A stretch of 23,430 bases of DNA from the NCBI GenBank assembly GCA_964455095.1, contig CAYVUV010000211.1, positions 1 through 23,430 on the forward strand, in the 5' to 3' direction. This DNA is from CAYVUV01 sp964455095. GTDB lineage: Bacteria > Desulfobacterota > Binatia > HRBIN30 > CADEER01. Shown here one piece after another: positions 6,947 to 14,449 of this stretch; position 1 is the first letter of the stretch, and each line of letters opens with the position of its first letter. Position numbers and translations under genes: made by a program. The notes under the pieces were generated by a model. The model searched no databases. It was not told the DNA's origin and was given only the letters and a program-made list of their open reading frames with translations.

Positions 6947-8535
6947 ACAATCGCTATCTCGGTTATCGGACGCTTCTCGTCGCCGGGCTGACGCTGGTGG
7001 CAGTGATCTACATGCTCCCCTCGGTGCTCGGCACGTCGATCGGCTTTCTGCCTGAGCGCAAGGTTCGCCTGGGACTGGACTTGCAAGGCGGCACGCACCT
7101 GATTCTGACCGTCGACATCGACAAGGCCGTGCAGAACTCGCTCGAGGTCAACGGCGAGGAGCTGCGCCGCGAACTGACCAAGGCCAAGGTGCAGGTCAAG
7201 CGCGTCGGTCGTGTCGGCGACGCGTTGGAAGTCGCATTTCCGGTCGATGGGCGCGAGCAGTTCAACCAGGTGGTCGCGGACCAGTTCCCCAACCTCCGCC
7301 TCGGCGATGCGCAGACTTCCGATGGCGAGGTCGTGCAGCAGATGGGTTTCGACCCCAAGGAGGTCGCCCGCATTCGCGAGGCGTCGATCGATCAGTCACT
7401 CGAAACCATCCGCAACCGCATCGACGAGTTCGGCGTCAGCGAGCCGATCATCCAGCGGCAGGGCGAGCGCGACATTCTGGTGCAGTTGCCCGGCATTCAG
7501 GACCCGCAGCGCGCCAAGCAACTCATCGGGCGCACCGCGGTGCTGGAGTTCAAGCTGGTGCGCGACGATCCGAACGTGCAGGCCATGGCCGACGGCAGCA
7601 AGGCGGTGGCGGCCGGCACGCAGGTTCTCTACGGCGTCGAGAAGGACGACAGCGGCGGCCGCCACAAGGGCGTGCCCTATCTGGTCGAGTCGCGCACGCT
7701 GATGACCGGTGACGTCGTGACCGAGGCGCGGGTACGCCCGGGCGAGTTGCCCAACAGTCGCATCGTCGAGATGAGCTTCAACGCCCGCGGGGCGCGGATT
7801 TTCGAGGATGTCACCGGCGCCAACGTGCAGCGCCGCCTGGCGATCATCCTCGACAACACCATCTACTCCGCTCCGGTCATCCAGGAGCGCATCGGTGGCG
7901 GCCGCGCGATCATCAGCGGCAGCTTCACCGCCGACGAGGCGCGCGATCTGTCGATCGTGCTGCGCACCGGCGCTTTGCCGGCGCCGGTGACGATCGCCGA
8001 GGAGCGCACGGTGGGGCCGTCGCTCGGCCGCGATTCGATCCGCGACGGGGTCATTTCGTTCATCGTCGGCGGCGGATTGGTGATCGTGTTCATGTTGGTC
8101 TACTACAAGTTCGCCGGCTTCCTGGCCGACCTGGCGTTGGTGATGAACGTGGTCATCCTCATTGCCACGTTGGCGCTGATCGAGGCGACGCTGACCCTGC
8201 CGGGCATTGCCGGCATCGTGCTCACGCTCGGCATGGCCGTCGACGCCAACGTGCTCATCAACGAGCGCATTCGCGAAGAGCTGCGGCTCGGCAAGAGCGC
8301 GCGCGCGGCGATCGATGCTGGCTACGAGCGCGCGCTGCCGGCGATTCTCGACTCGAGCGTGACGACGTTCCTCTCCGGCGTCATTCTCTTTCAATTCGGC
8401 TCCGGCCCGATCAAGGGCTTTGCCGTCACCCTGTGTATCGGCTTGATGAGCAGCGTCTTTACCTCGGTGGTCGGCACACGGGTGATCTACGACCACTTGC
8501 TGGCGCGGCGCATGTTGCAGAAGGTGAGTATCTAA
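6943..8535 (+). CDS. secD: SecD, protein-export membrane protein
   Basis: SecD is one half of the proton-driven SecDF motor that pulls exported proteins across the inner membrane. The 530-residue protein has a first membrane helix (about 10-28), the LGLDLQGGTHL motif (43-53), a large periplasmic region including NRIDEFGVSEPIIQ, and five more helices from about residue 365. The conserved Asp lies in GMAVDANVLINERIREE in the fourth helix and is the proposed proton-relay residue. GTG 6943 is chosen because it overlaps the yajC stop by four bases and the first helix begins soon after. It is of the shorter type, lacking the extra periplasmic length of E. coli SecD (615 residues). Confidence 0.97.
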   Translation: MNNRYLGYRTLLVAGLTLVAVIYMLPSVLGTSIGFLPERKVRLGLDLQGGTHLILTVDIDKAVQNSLEVNGEELRRELTKAKVQVKRVGRVGDALEVAFPVDGREQFNQVVADQFPNLRLGDAQTSDGEVVQQMGFDPKEVARIREASIDQSLETIRNRIDEFGVSEPIIQRQGERDILVQLPGIQDPQRAKQLIGRTAVLEFKLVRDDPNVQAMADGSKAVAAGTQVLYGVEKDDSGGRHKGVPYLVESRTLMTGDVVTEARVRPGELPNSRIVEMSFNARGARIFEDVTGANVQRRLAIILDNTIYSAPVIQERIGGGRAIISGSFTADEARDLSIVLRTGALPAPVTIAEERTVGPSLGRDSIRDGVISFIVGGGLVIVFMLVYYKFAGFLADLALVMNVVILIATLALIEATLTLPGIAGIVLTLGMAVDANVLINERIREELRLGKSARAAIDAGYERALPAILDSSVTTFLSGVILFQFGSGPIKGFAVTLCIGLMSSVFTSVVGTRVIYDHLLARRMLQKVSI

Positions 8536-8539
8536 CGTC

Positions 8540-9454
8540 ATGGAATTGATTCGCCCCGGCACCCAAATCGACTTCGTCAGCTTTCGCTCCAAGGCGATCC
8601 TCATCTCCATCGCCCTGGTCGTCGTTCTCCTGGGGATCACCGTCGCGCGCGGCGGGCCCAATCTCGGCATCGATTTCTCGGGCGGCTCGCTGGTGCACGT
8701 GCGTCTCGCCGAGGCGACCTCGACGCAGCAGGTGCGCGACGCGTTGCGCGGATCGGAATTCGCCAACGTATCGATCCAAGAGCTGCGCGGCGCGCAGAGC
8801 GAGTTTCTTATCCGTGTGCCGCTGTCGAGCACCGAGGTCGAGTCGGTTACCACCGATATCACCGAGACCCTGAAGAAGACCTTCGGCGCGGACAAGGTCG
8901 AAGTGCTGCGCATCGAGGCGGTGGGGCCGTTGGTCGGACAGGCCTTGCGCCAGCGGGCGCTTCTCTCGGTGGTGTTCGCCACGCTGATGATGGGCGTCTA
9001 CATCTGGGTGCGCTTCGAGTGGCGCTTCGGCATCGGCGCCGGCGTCGCGTTGCTGCACGACGTGTTGTTGACCTTCGGCGTCCTGGTGCTGATGAACTAC
9101 GAGTTCGACCTCACCATCGTCGCCGCCATGCTCACCATCGTCGGCTTCTCGGTCAACGACACCGTGATCGTCTCCGACCGCATCCGCGAGAACATGCGCA
9201 AGGATCGGCGCTCTTCCCTGGCGCAGGTCATCAACCGCAGCATCAACGAGACGCTCAGCCGCACGATTCTCACCACGGGGACGGCGCTGATCGTCGTCAT
9301 CGCCCTGTATCTGCTGGGCGGCAACGTCATTCACGGCTTTGCCTTCGCGCTGCTGGTCGGGTTCACGGTCGGCACCTACTCCTCGATCTACATCGCCTCG
9401 CCGATCGTGCTGTTCTTCGAATCAGGCGGGACCGGAGCCCGGCGGCGGGCGTAG
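8540..9454 (+). CDS. secF: SecF, protein-export membrane protein
   Basis: SecF is the partner of SecD in the export motor. The 304-residue protein has a first helix (about 18-36), the GIDFSGGSLVHVR motif (from residue 43), a small periplasmic domain, and five helices from about residue 140. The motif GFSVNDTVIVSDRIREN carries the conserved Asp of the proton path. The start lies five bases after the secD stop, with AAGGTGAG (8521-8528) as a distant ribosome site. Length and motif order are normal. Confidence 0.97.
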   Translation: MELIRPGTQIDFVSFRSKAILISIALVVVLLGITVARGGPNLGIDFSGGSLVHVRLAEATSTQQVRDALRGSEFANVSIQELRGAQSEFLIRVPLSSTEVESVTTDITETLKKTFGADKVEVLRIEAVGPLVGQALRQRALLSVVFATLMMGVYIWVRFEWRFGIGAGVALLHDVLLTFGVLVLMNYEFDLTIVAAMLTIVGFSVNDTVIVSDRIRENMRKDRRSSLAQVINRSINETLSRTILTTGTALIVVIALYLLGGNVIHGFAFALLVGFTVGTYSSIYIASPIVLFFESGGTGARRRA

Positions 9455-9459
9455 GGGCG

Positions 9460-11217
9460 GTGTCCAGCTCGGGCGTCTGGAAGGCGGCGCGCGCGCAGTG
9501 GCGCGTCGCGGCGCCCAAGCCCGAGATCGAGCAGCGGCTGCGCGGCGAGCTCCATTGCTCGCCGCTGCTCGCCCGACTGCTGGTCAACCGCGGCATCGAA
9601 GACCCCGCCGCCGCGGCGGTCTACCTCGACGGCCGCCTCTCCGAGCATCTGCGCTCGCCGATGCTCTTCCGCGACATGGGGCGCGCCGCCGAGCGCCTGG
9701 CGACCGCCGTGGCGCGCGGGGAGCGCATCGGTGTGCACGGCGATTACGACGTGGACGGCATCAGCGGCAGCGCCGTGCTGGTGCGCTTCTTCCGCGCCCT
9801 CGGCGCCGACCCGGTGCTGCATATCCCGCATCGGCTGCGCGAGGGCTACGGCCTGAACGAGAGTGGTGTGCGCCGGTTGGCCGAGGCCGGCGCGCGGGTG
9901 ATGATCACGGTGGACTGCGGCGCGGTCAGCCATCGCGAGCTGGAGCTGGCGGGCCGGTTGGGCATGGATGCCGTGGTGTGCGACCACCACCAGGTGTCGG
10001 ACACGCCGCTGCCGGCCCTGGCCGTGCTGAACCCGATCGAGGCCACCGGCGGATTCCCGTTTCGCGGCCTGTGCGGGGCGGGCGTGGCCTTCTACCTCGC
10101 CCTCGGCGTGCGCATGCAGCTGCGCGAGAGCGGCGCGACGGCGTTGCCCGACCTGCGCCGCTCCCTGGATCTCGTCGCGTTGGGGACCATCGCCGACCTG
10201 GTGCCGATCGTCGAGGAGAATCGGGTGCTGGTGAAATACGGCCTGCGCGAGCTGGCGAACAGCCAGCAAGCAGGTGTCGTGGCGCTCAAAGCCGTCAGCG
10301 GCGTGCACGCGGTGTCGACCGGTGCGGTGGGGTTTCGACTGGCGCCGCGACTGAATGCCGGTGGACGGCTGGACGATGCCACGCGCTGCGTCGAGCTGCT
10401 CACCACCACCGACCGCGCCCAGGCCGAGCGATTGGCGACCGGGCTCGACGAGGAAAATCGCGCCCGCCAGGTAATCGAGCGCCAGATCGTCGACGAAGCG
10501 CTGGCGCAAGTCGAGGCCCAAGGGGGCATCGGCGATCGCGCCGGCCTGGTGTTGGCATCGCCCGAGTGGCACCACGGCGTGGTCGGCATCGTCGCCGCGC
10601 GGCTGGTCGAGCGCTATTACCGCCCGACGGTCGTCATTGCCAGTGCCGGGGCGCAGGGGCTGGGGCGCGGATCGGGGCGCAGCATCCGCGGCGTCGATAT
10701 CCACGACGTGCTGCGCGCCTGTAGCGATCACCTGGTCGGTTTTGGCGGCCATCGCATGGCAGCGGGGCTGAGCATCCGACCCGAGCAGATCGAAGCCTTT
10801 GCCGCTGCCTTTTCCGCCGCGGTGGCGGCGCGCACCCAGGCCGCCGATTTCATCCCGGTGCGCGAGGTGGACTGCGAGCTCAGCCTGCGCGACATCGACG
10901 CGGACTGTCTGGCGGCCATCGAGCGCCTCGAGCCGCACGGCCAGGCCAATCCGGAGCCGGTCTTCGTCAGCCGCGCCGTCCGCGTGCGCTCGCGGCGCAT
11001 CGTCGGCGAGACGCACCTCAAGGTGACCGTTGAAGGAGACGGGCGGACCATTCCCGCCATCGGCTTTGGGATGGCCGAGCGCGCGGTCGAGGTCGGCGAT
11101 TGCGTCGACGTGCTCTACAGTCCGATGCTGAACGAGTGGAATGGATCGGTCGCGGTGGAGTTGCGCCTGCGCGACATCCGGCCGCACCAGGGCAGTGGCC
11201 CGGTCGCTCCGCCCTGA
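9460..11217 (+). CDS. recJ: RecJ, single-stranded-DNA-specific 5'-3' exonuclease
   Basis: RecJ degrades 5' single-stranded ends in RecFOR recombination, mismatch repair and base-excision repair. The protein is 585 residues. The DHH domain carries DYDVDG (95-100), Asp152 in VDCG, DHH (175-177) and Asp246 as Mn2+ ligands. The DHHA1 domain includes GRGSGRS (402-408) and GFGGHRMAAG (427-436), and an OB-fold follows to the C-terminus. The GTG at 9460 is the best start because the conserved N-terminal segment SPLLARLLVNRGIEDP begins at residue 34, and no earlier in-frame start avoids a large overlap with secF. Position directly after secF is a common arrangement in delta-proteobacterial genomes. 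Confidence 0.96.
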   Translation: MSSSGVWKAARAQWRVAAPKPEIEQRLRGELHCSPLLARLLVNRGIEDPAAAAVYLDGRLSEHLRSPMLFRDMGRAAERLATAVARGERIGVHGDYDVDGISGSAVLVRFFRALGADPVLHIPHRLREGYGLNESGVRRLAEAGARVMITVDCGAVSHRELELAGRLGMDAVVCDHHQVSDTPLPALAVLNPIEATGGFPFRGLCGAGVAFYLALGVRMQLRESGATALPDLRRSLDLVALGTIADLVPIVEENRVLVKYGLRELANSQQAGVVALKAVSGVHAVSTGAVGFRLAPRLNAGGRLDDATRCVELLTTTDRAQAERLATGLDEENRARQVIERQIVDEALAQVEAQGGIGDRAGLVLASPEWHHGVVGIVAARLVERYYRPTVVIASAGAQGLGRGSGRSIRGVDIHDVLRACSDHLVGFGGHRMAAGLSIRPEQIEAFAAAFSAAVAARTQAADFIPVREVDCELSLRDIDADCLAAIERLEPHGQANPEPVFVSRAVRVRSRRIVGETHLKVTVEGDGRTIPAIGFGMAERAVEVGDCVDVLYSPMLNEWNGSVAVELRLRDIRPHQGSGPVAPP

Positions 11218-11336
11218 GCGGGCCGCGGGAGCTGGCGGTGAGCCGCAGGGGGCAACCTTGACTGGTCTAGCACGGCGTGTTAGGCGCACCCTTCGCGGCC
11301 GTTTTCTACGAAACCGGTCGCCCGCCAGGGACGCCC

Positions 11337-11525
11337 ATGGAACGAGACGATGCGATTTTGAACAGCAGGGAAGTCGCACTCATACTGGATATGAGTCCGG
11401 ACACGGTCAACGAGTTCGCCCGCAAGAGTATCCTGCCGGGCTTCAAGAAGGGACGCCAATGGCGGTTTCGGCGGCGCGACATCGCGTCGTTCAAGCGCCA
11501 GCTGCGGGGCGCCACCGCAGCCTGA
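11337..11525 (+). CDS. Small excisionase/MerR-like helix-turn-helix DNA-binding protein
   Basis: This 62-residue protein is almost entirely one winged helix-turn-helix domain of the excisionase (Xis/BldC-like, HTH_17) type. LNSREVALILDMSPDTVNEFARKSILPGF is the helix-turn-helix, and KKGRQWRFRRRDIASFKRQL is the wing and final helix. The ATG at 11337 has AGGGA (11327-11331) at good spacing; an in-frame GTG at 11277 lacks such support. No integrase, transposase or attachment site is visible nearby, so a prophage excisionase role is unlikely. A small transcription regulator is the better guess. It sits 119 bases after recJ and 34 bases before the methyltransferase. The preceding gap contains a TTGACT (11258-11263) without a convincing -10 box. 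Confidence 0.75.
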   Translation: MERDDAILNSREVALILDMSPDTVNEFARKSILPGFKKGRQWRFRRRDIASFKRQLRGATAA

Positions 11526-11559
11526 GCGACCCCCATCCATTCGCACCGACGGAGTACTG

Positions 11560-12270
11560 ATGCCGATTCTCGAGTCGTCGACCCAGGCTCATCAGAGCAA
11601 GCTCTACTACGAGTTTTCGCACCTGTACGACCTCGTCTTTGCGCGTTATTTCTTTCCCCGCATCGCCGGCGTGATCCGTGCGCTCGACCTGCCCGCAGGG
11701 GCCAAGGTGCTCGAGCTCGGCGTCGGAACCGGTCTGTCGTTGAGCGCCTACCCGAGCCATGTCCAGGTGCTCGGCGTCGACCTCGCGCCGGACATGCTGG
11801 AGCACGCCCAGGAGCGCATCAACCGCAACGGCTGGCGCCACGTAACCGTGTCGGAGATGGATGCCATGCACCTGGCGCTGCCCGACTCGTCCTTCGACTA
11901 CGTCATGGCCTTTCACGTCGTCAGCGTGGTGCCCGACGCGGCGCAGCTCATGCGCGAGGCGCAGCGCGTGTGCCGGCCAGGCGGTACGATCGTGGTCATC
12001 AATCACTTTCGCAGCGAGAAGCCCCTCCTGGCGGCGATCGACCGCGGCATGGAACCCGTGACGCGGCGCTGCGGGTGGCACACCCTGGCGCGCCACGAGG
12101 TGTTCGGCGGCGTCTCCCTGGCGATCAAGCGCGCCTACAAGACCTCGCGTCGCTCGCTGTTCACGATCGTCGTGGCGCGCAACGAGAAGGAAGCGCCGAG
12201 CGCGCTGCAACAGTCGTCAGTGTCGGGAGCGAGTGCCGGGATCGACCGGTACGATGCCGTGGCGCACTAG
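11560..12270 (+). CDS. PmtA-like phospholipid N-methyltransferase (class I SAM-dependent)
   Basis: This is a 236-residue class I methyltransferase. The N-terminal SHLYDLVFARYFFPR and the SAM-binding motif VLELGVGTGLSLSAYP (50-65) followed by VLGVDLAPDMLEHAQER are characteristic of the Rhodobacter-type phosphatidylethanolamine N-methyltransferase, which makes phosphatidylcholine. Later motifs are DSSFDYVMAFHVVSVVPD and CRPGGTIVVINHF. Ribosome site GGAG (11551-11554) supports ATG 11560. The last 54 coding bases overlap the convergent hypothetical gene, so the C-terminal tail after ARNEKE may be unconserved. The substrate is inferred from subfamily resemblance; another phospholipid or a quinone is possible. 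Membrane-lipid methylation would fit beside the phospholipase-like gene, but they are 10 kb apart. Confidence 0.8.
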   Translation: MPILESSTQAHQSKLYYEFSHLYDLVFARYFFPRIAGVIRALDLPAGAKVLELGVGTGLSLSAYPSHVQVLGVDLAPDMLEHAQERINRNGWRHVTVSEMDAMHLALPDSSFDYVMAFHVVSVVPDAAQLMREAQRVCRPGGTIVVINHFRSEKPLLAAIDRGMEPVTRRCGWHTLARHEVFGGVSLAIKRAYKTSRRSLFTIVVARNEKEAPSALQQSSVSGASAGIDRYDAVAH

Positions 12271-12801
12271 CCACTCGGCGTCGCGCTTGCCGCGCGTGTG
12301 CATCCAGCGCGTGTAGATGCGCACGGTCTGCTCGTCGCCGCGGAACAGCTCCGTAAAGCTGATCTCCGACAGGACCAGGACAAATTCGGGGAACCGCTGC
12401 GCCATCTCCGCAAAGACGTCCCGACTGGACGCCGCGGACGGCGCACCCGGCGCCGCCAGGTGTTGATACGCCGTCCGTCCGAGCGCCATGTAGTAGTCAG
12501 CCGAGACCAGCTGCCGCTCCAGGTGCTCCATGAAAATGCCGGCGAGAAAGAGCGCCGTGTCGCCGACGTGCTTGAGCTTGGCGTAGCGGTGCGGCGCCGA
12601 GGCGTGGAACGACTCGAGGTACTCGAGTGCCAGTGGGCGCGCGTCCCAGCCGGGCGTCGGCCGGGCGAAACGCTCCAACAGGCTGACCAGGTAGAACTCG
12701 GTGTACTCGCTCGATGCGACCTCGTGGGTCCGCATCGCGTCTTGCAGCAGGTCGCGGAAGAACTCGGTCAACGTTGGCTGAATGAGCGGAGAATTCGCCA
12801 T
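12217..12801 (-). CDS. Conserved hypothetical helical protein
   Basis: The 194-residue protein has no signal peptide or membrane segment. It appears mostly helical, with recognisable segments LTEFFRDLLQDAM, TEFYLVSLLERFARP, KHVGDTALFLAGIFMEHLERQLVSADYYMALGRTAY and DVFAEMAQRFPEFVLVLSEISF. I recall similar proteins of unknown function in myxobacteria and other delta-proteobacteria, but I know of no assigned activity and no catalytic motif is evident. The ATG at 12801 has a good ribosome site (AAAGGAG on the minus strand, about nine bases upstream). The open frame continues far upstream antisense to the protease gene, but that part is a composition artefact. It overlaps the methyltransferase 3' end by 54 bases. 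Confidence 0.7.
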   Translation of the reverse strand: MANSPLIQPTLTEFFRDLLQDAMRTHEVASSEYTEFYLVSLLERFARPTPGWDARPLALEYLESFHASAPHRYAKLKHVGDTALFLAGIFMEHLERQLVSADYYMALGRTAYQHLAAPGAPSAASSRDVFAEMAQRFPEFVLVLSEISFTELFRGDEQTVRIYTRWMHTRGKRDAEWLVRHGIVPVDPGTRSRH

Positions 12802-12859
12802 TGCCCACCACTCCTTTTCCCACTGGGGCCGCCCGCGCACGTCGGCGATCGACCGGGGT

Positions 12860-12977
12860 GCCGCCCGCACCGTGGGCGGCTGCCGGGCCGATCTGCCGCG
12901 GATACCGTGCTCACGGCGAAATTGTCGTGAAGGAGGCGGGCATTTGCAAGATCGATTCGTCCGCCGCCACGGCGGAC
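12860..12977. repeat. Two GC-rich hairpins in the divergent intergenic region
   Basis: The 234-base gap between the divergent genes holds two strong inverted repeats: GCCGCCC/GGGCGGC (12860-12866 with 12874-12880, 7-base loop) and GTCCGCCG/CGGCGGAC (12959-12966 with 12970-12977, 3-base loop). Neither has a T-tract, so they are unlikely to be intrinsic terminators. They could be protein-binding sites or 5'-UTR structure for the minus-strand gene. Confidence 0.5.
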
Positions 12978-12988
12978 GGCATGTGCAA

Positions 12989-13017
12989 TTGTTGTCGCAT
13001 CGCGACTCCGCTATAGT
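12989..13017 (+). promoter_or_regulatory. Sigma-70-like promoter candidate for the S41 protease gene
   Basis: TTGTTG (12989-12994) and TATAGT (13012-13017) are separated by 17 bases. They lie in a locally AT-richer patch 19 bases before the ATG at 13036, leaving room for a short leader with GAGG at 13023-13026. Spacing is ideal and both boxes are close to consensus. Confidence 0.5.
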
Positions 13018-13035
13018 CGCTCGAGGTTTGAATCC

Positions 13036-14370
13036 ATGAGCACACTCAAAAGACATGCGGGTCTGACGTTCGTCGCCTTCGTCGTGGCTGGGACGCTGCT
13101 GCTGAGCAGCTGGCTGGCGCAGCGCGTCTCGGCCGTCGGTAAGGATGCGTACGACAACATCGAGGCCTTCGCCAACGTGCTGACGATCGTGCAGAAGCAC
13201 TACGTCGACGAGGTCCCCACCGATCAGCTGATCGACGGCGCGATCAACGGCATGCTGACGTCGCTCGACCCCCACAGCGCCTACCTGACGCCCGAGCTCT
13301 ACAAGGAGCTCCAGGTCGACACGCGCGGCAGCTTCGGCGGCCTGGGGATCGAGATCACGCTGCGCAACGGCATCCTGACCGTGGTGTCGCCGATCGAGGA
13401 CACTCCCGCTTTCCGGGCCGGCATCAAGGCGGGCGACCAGATCATCAAGATCGAAGACGAGTTCACCAAGGACATGACCTTGATGCAGGCCGTCAAGCTC
13501 ATGCGCGGCCCCGAGGGCAGCAAGATCAAGTTGACCGTGCGCCGCGAGAGCGAGCCCGAGTGGAAGGACTACACGCTGGCGCGCGAGGTCATTCAGATCA
13601 AGAGCGTGAAGTTCCGCACCCTGGAGAAGGGGTTCGGCTACCTGCGCGTCACCCAGTTTCAGGAGAAGACCGAGCGCGACGCCAAGCGCGCCATCGAGTC
13701 CCTGACCGCGGAGTCGGGCAGCCTCTCCGGCCTGGTCCTCGACCTGCGCAACAATCCCGGCGGACTGCTCTCCCAGGCCGTCAAGCTGGCCGACCTGTTC
13801 CTCGACTCGGGGCTGCTGGTCTACACCGAGGGGCGTCTCGAGAACCAGAAACAGAAGTTCTACGCCCACAAGCAGCAGAACGGCGTCGAGTTCCCCATGA
13901 TCGTGCTGGTCAACGGCGGCAGCGCCAGCGCCTCGGAGATCGTCGCCGGCGCGTTGCAGGACCACCGCCGGGCGCTGGTGCTCGGCACGCAGACCTTCGG
14001 CAAGGGGTCCGTGCAGACGATTCTGCCGGTCGAGGGCGAAGGCGCCATCCGGCTGACCACGGCGCGTTACTACACGCCCAACGGGCGCTCGATCCAGGCC
14101 ACGGGCATCACGCCGGACATCATCATGGAGCCGGTGCGCGTGGTGGCCGAGAGCAGCGGCGGCCCGGACCTCATTCGCGAACGCAATCTGCCCCGCCACC
14201 TGGGGGGCAACCGCGAGGAACCGGCACCGCCCGCGAGCGAGCCGAAGCCGGCCGAGGGCGCGGCGGCGCCCAGCGGTGGTGATGATTCGGACCCGCAGCT
14301 CGAGCGCGCGCTGGAGCTGCTGAAGAGCTGGAACGTGTTCAAGACGGTCGTGGCCCAGAACCGGCCGTGA
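13036..14370 (+). CDS. C-terminal processing peptidase, S41 family (CtpA/CtpB type)
   Basis: This is a 444-residue exported or membrane-anchored serine protease. An N-terminal hydrophobic segment (10-30) is followed by an S41 N-terminal helical domain with LTSLDPHSAYLTP, a PDZ domain (about 95-180, with GGLGIEI and AGIKAGDQIIKI) and the protease core. The Ser/Lys dyad is Ser298 in NGGSASASEIVAGAL and Lys323 in FGKGSVQ, 25 residues apart as in E. coli Prc. After about residue 365 there is a Pro/Glu/Ala-rich linker and a short C-terminal helix. Family members trim C-termini of periplasmic proteins or act in envelope and cell-wall remodelling. It has its own promoter candidate and is followed after 79 bases by the deacetylase-like gene, a common pairing. 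Confidence 0.95.
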   Translation: MSTLKRHAGLTFVAFVVAGTLLLSSWLAQRVSAVGKDAYDNIEAFANVLTIVQKHYVDEVPTDQLIDGAINGMLTSLDPHSAYLTPELYKELQVDTRGSFGGLGIEITLRNGILTVVSPIEDTPAFRAGIKAGDQIIKIEDEFTKDMTLMQAVKLMRGPEGSKIKLTVRRESEPEWKDYTLAREVIQIKSVKFRTLEKGFGYLRVTQFQEKTERDAKRAIESLTAESGSLSGLVLDLRNNPGGLLSQAVKLADLFLDSGLLVYTEGRLENQKQKFYAHKQQNGVEFPMIVLVNGGSASASEIVAGALQDHRRALVLGTQTFGKGSVQTILPVEGEGAIRLTTARYYTPNGRSIQATGITPDIIMEPVRVVAESSGGPDLIRERNLPRHLGGNREEPAPPASEPKPAEGAAAPSGGDDSDPQLERALELLKSWNVFKTVVAQNRP

Positions 14371-14449
14371 CGTGAACCGACGCCGGGCGCCTCATACCGC
14401 GACGGCGGCGACACCCGGCCGCTGTACCACCGGGGCCTGACTCCGCCGC

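Noticed and set aside
7396..8982. A 528-codon open frame antisense to secD and secF
   Set aside because: It spans two certain genes and has the composition of an antisense shadow; no recognisable domain.
11258..11286. Promoter TTGACT with a -10 near 11281
   Set aside because: The -35 box is good but the hexamer at 17-base spacing (TAGGCG) is too poor to list as a promoter.
9388..11379. A 663-codon open frame antisense to recJ
   Set aside because: It follows from GC-rich third positions of recJ, has His/Arg/Ala-rich low-complexity composition and no family resemblance, while recJ on the plus strand has all catalytic motifs.
11337..11525. Prophage or integrative element signalled by the excisionase-like protein
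   Set aside because: No integrase, transposase, phage gene, att-like direct repeat or composition change surrounds it.
12802..14199. Upstream in-frame extension of the minus-strand hypothetical gene across the S41 protease gene
   Set aside because: A strong ribosome site and a natural ATG at 12801 define the start; the extension is antisense to a certain gene.
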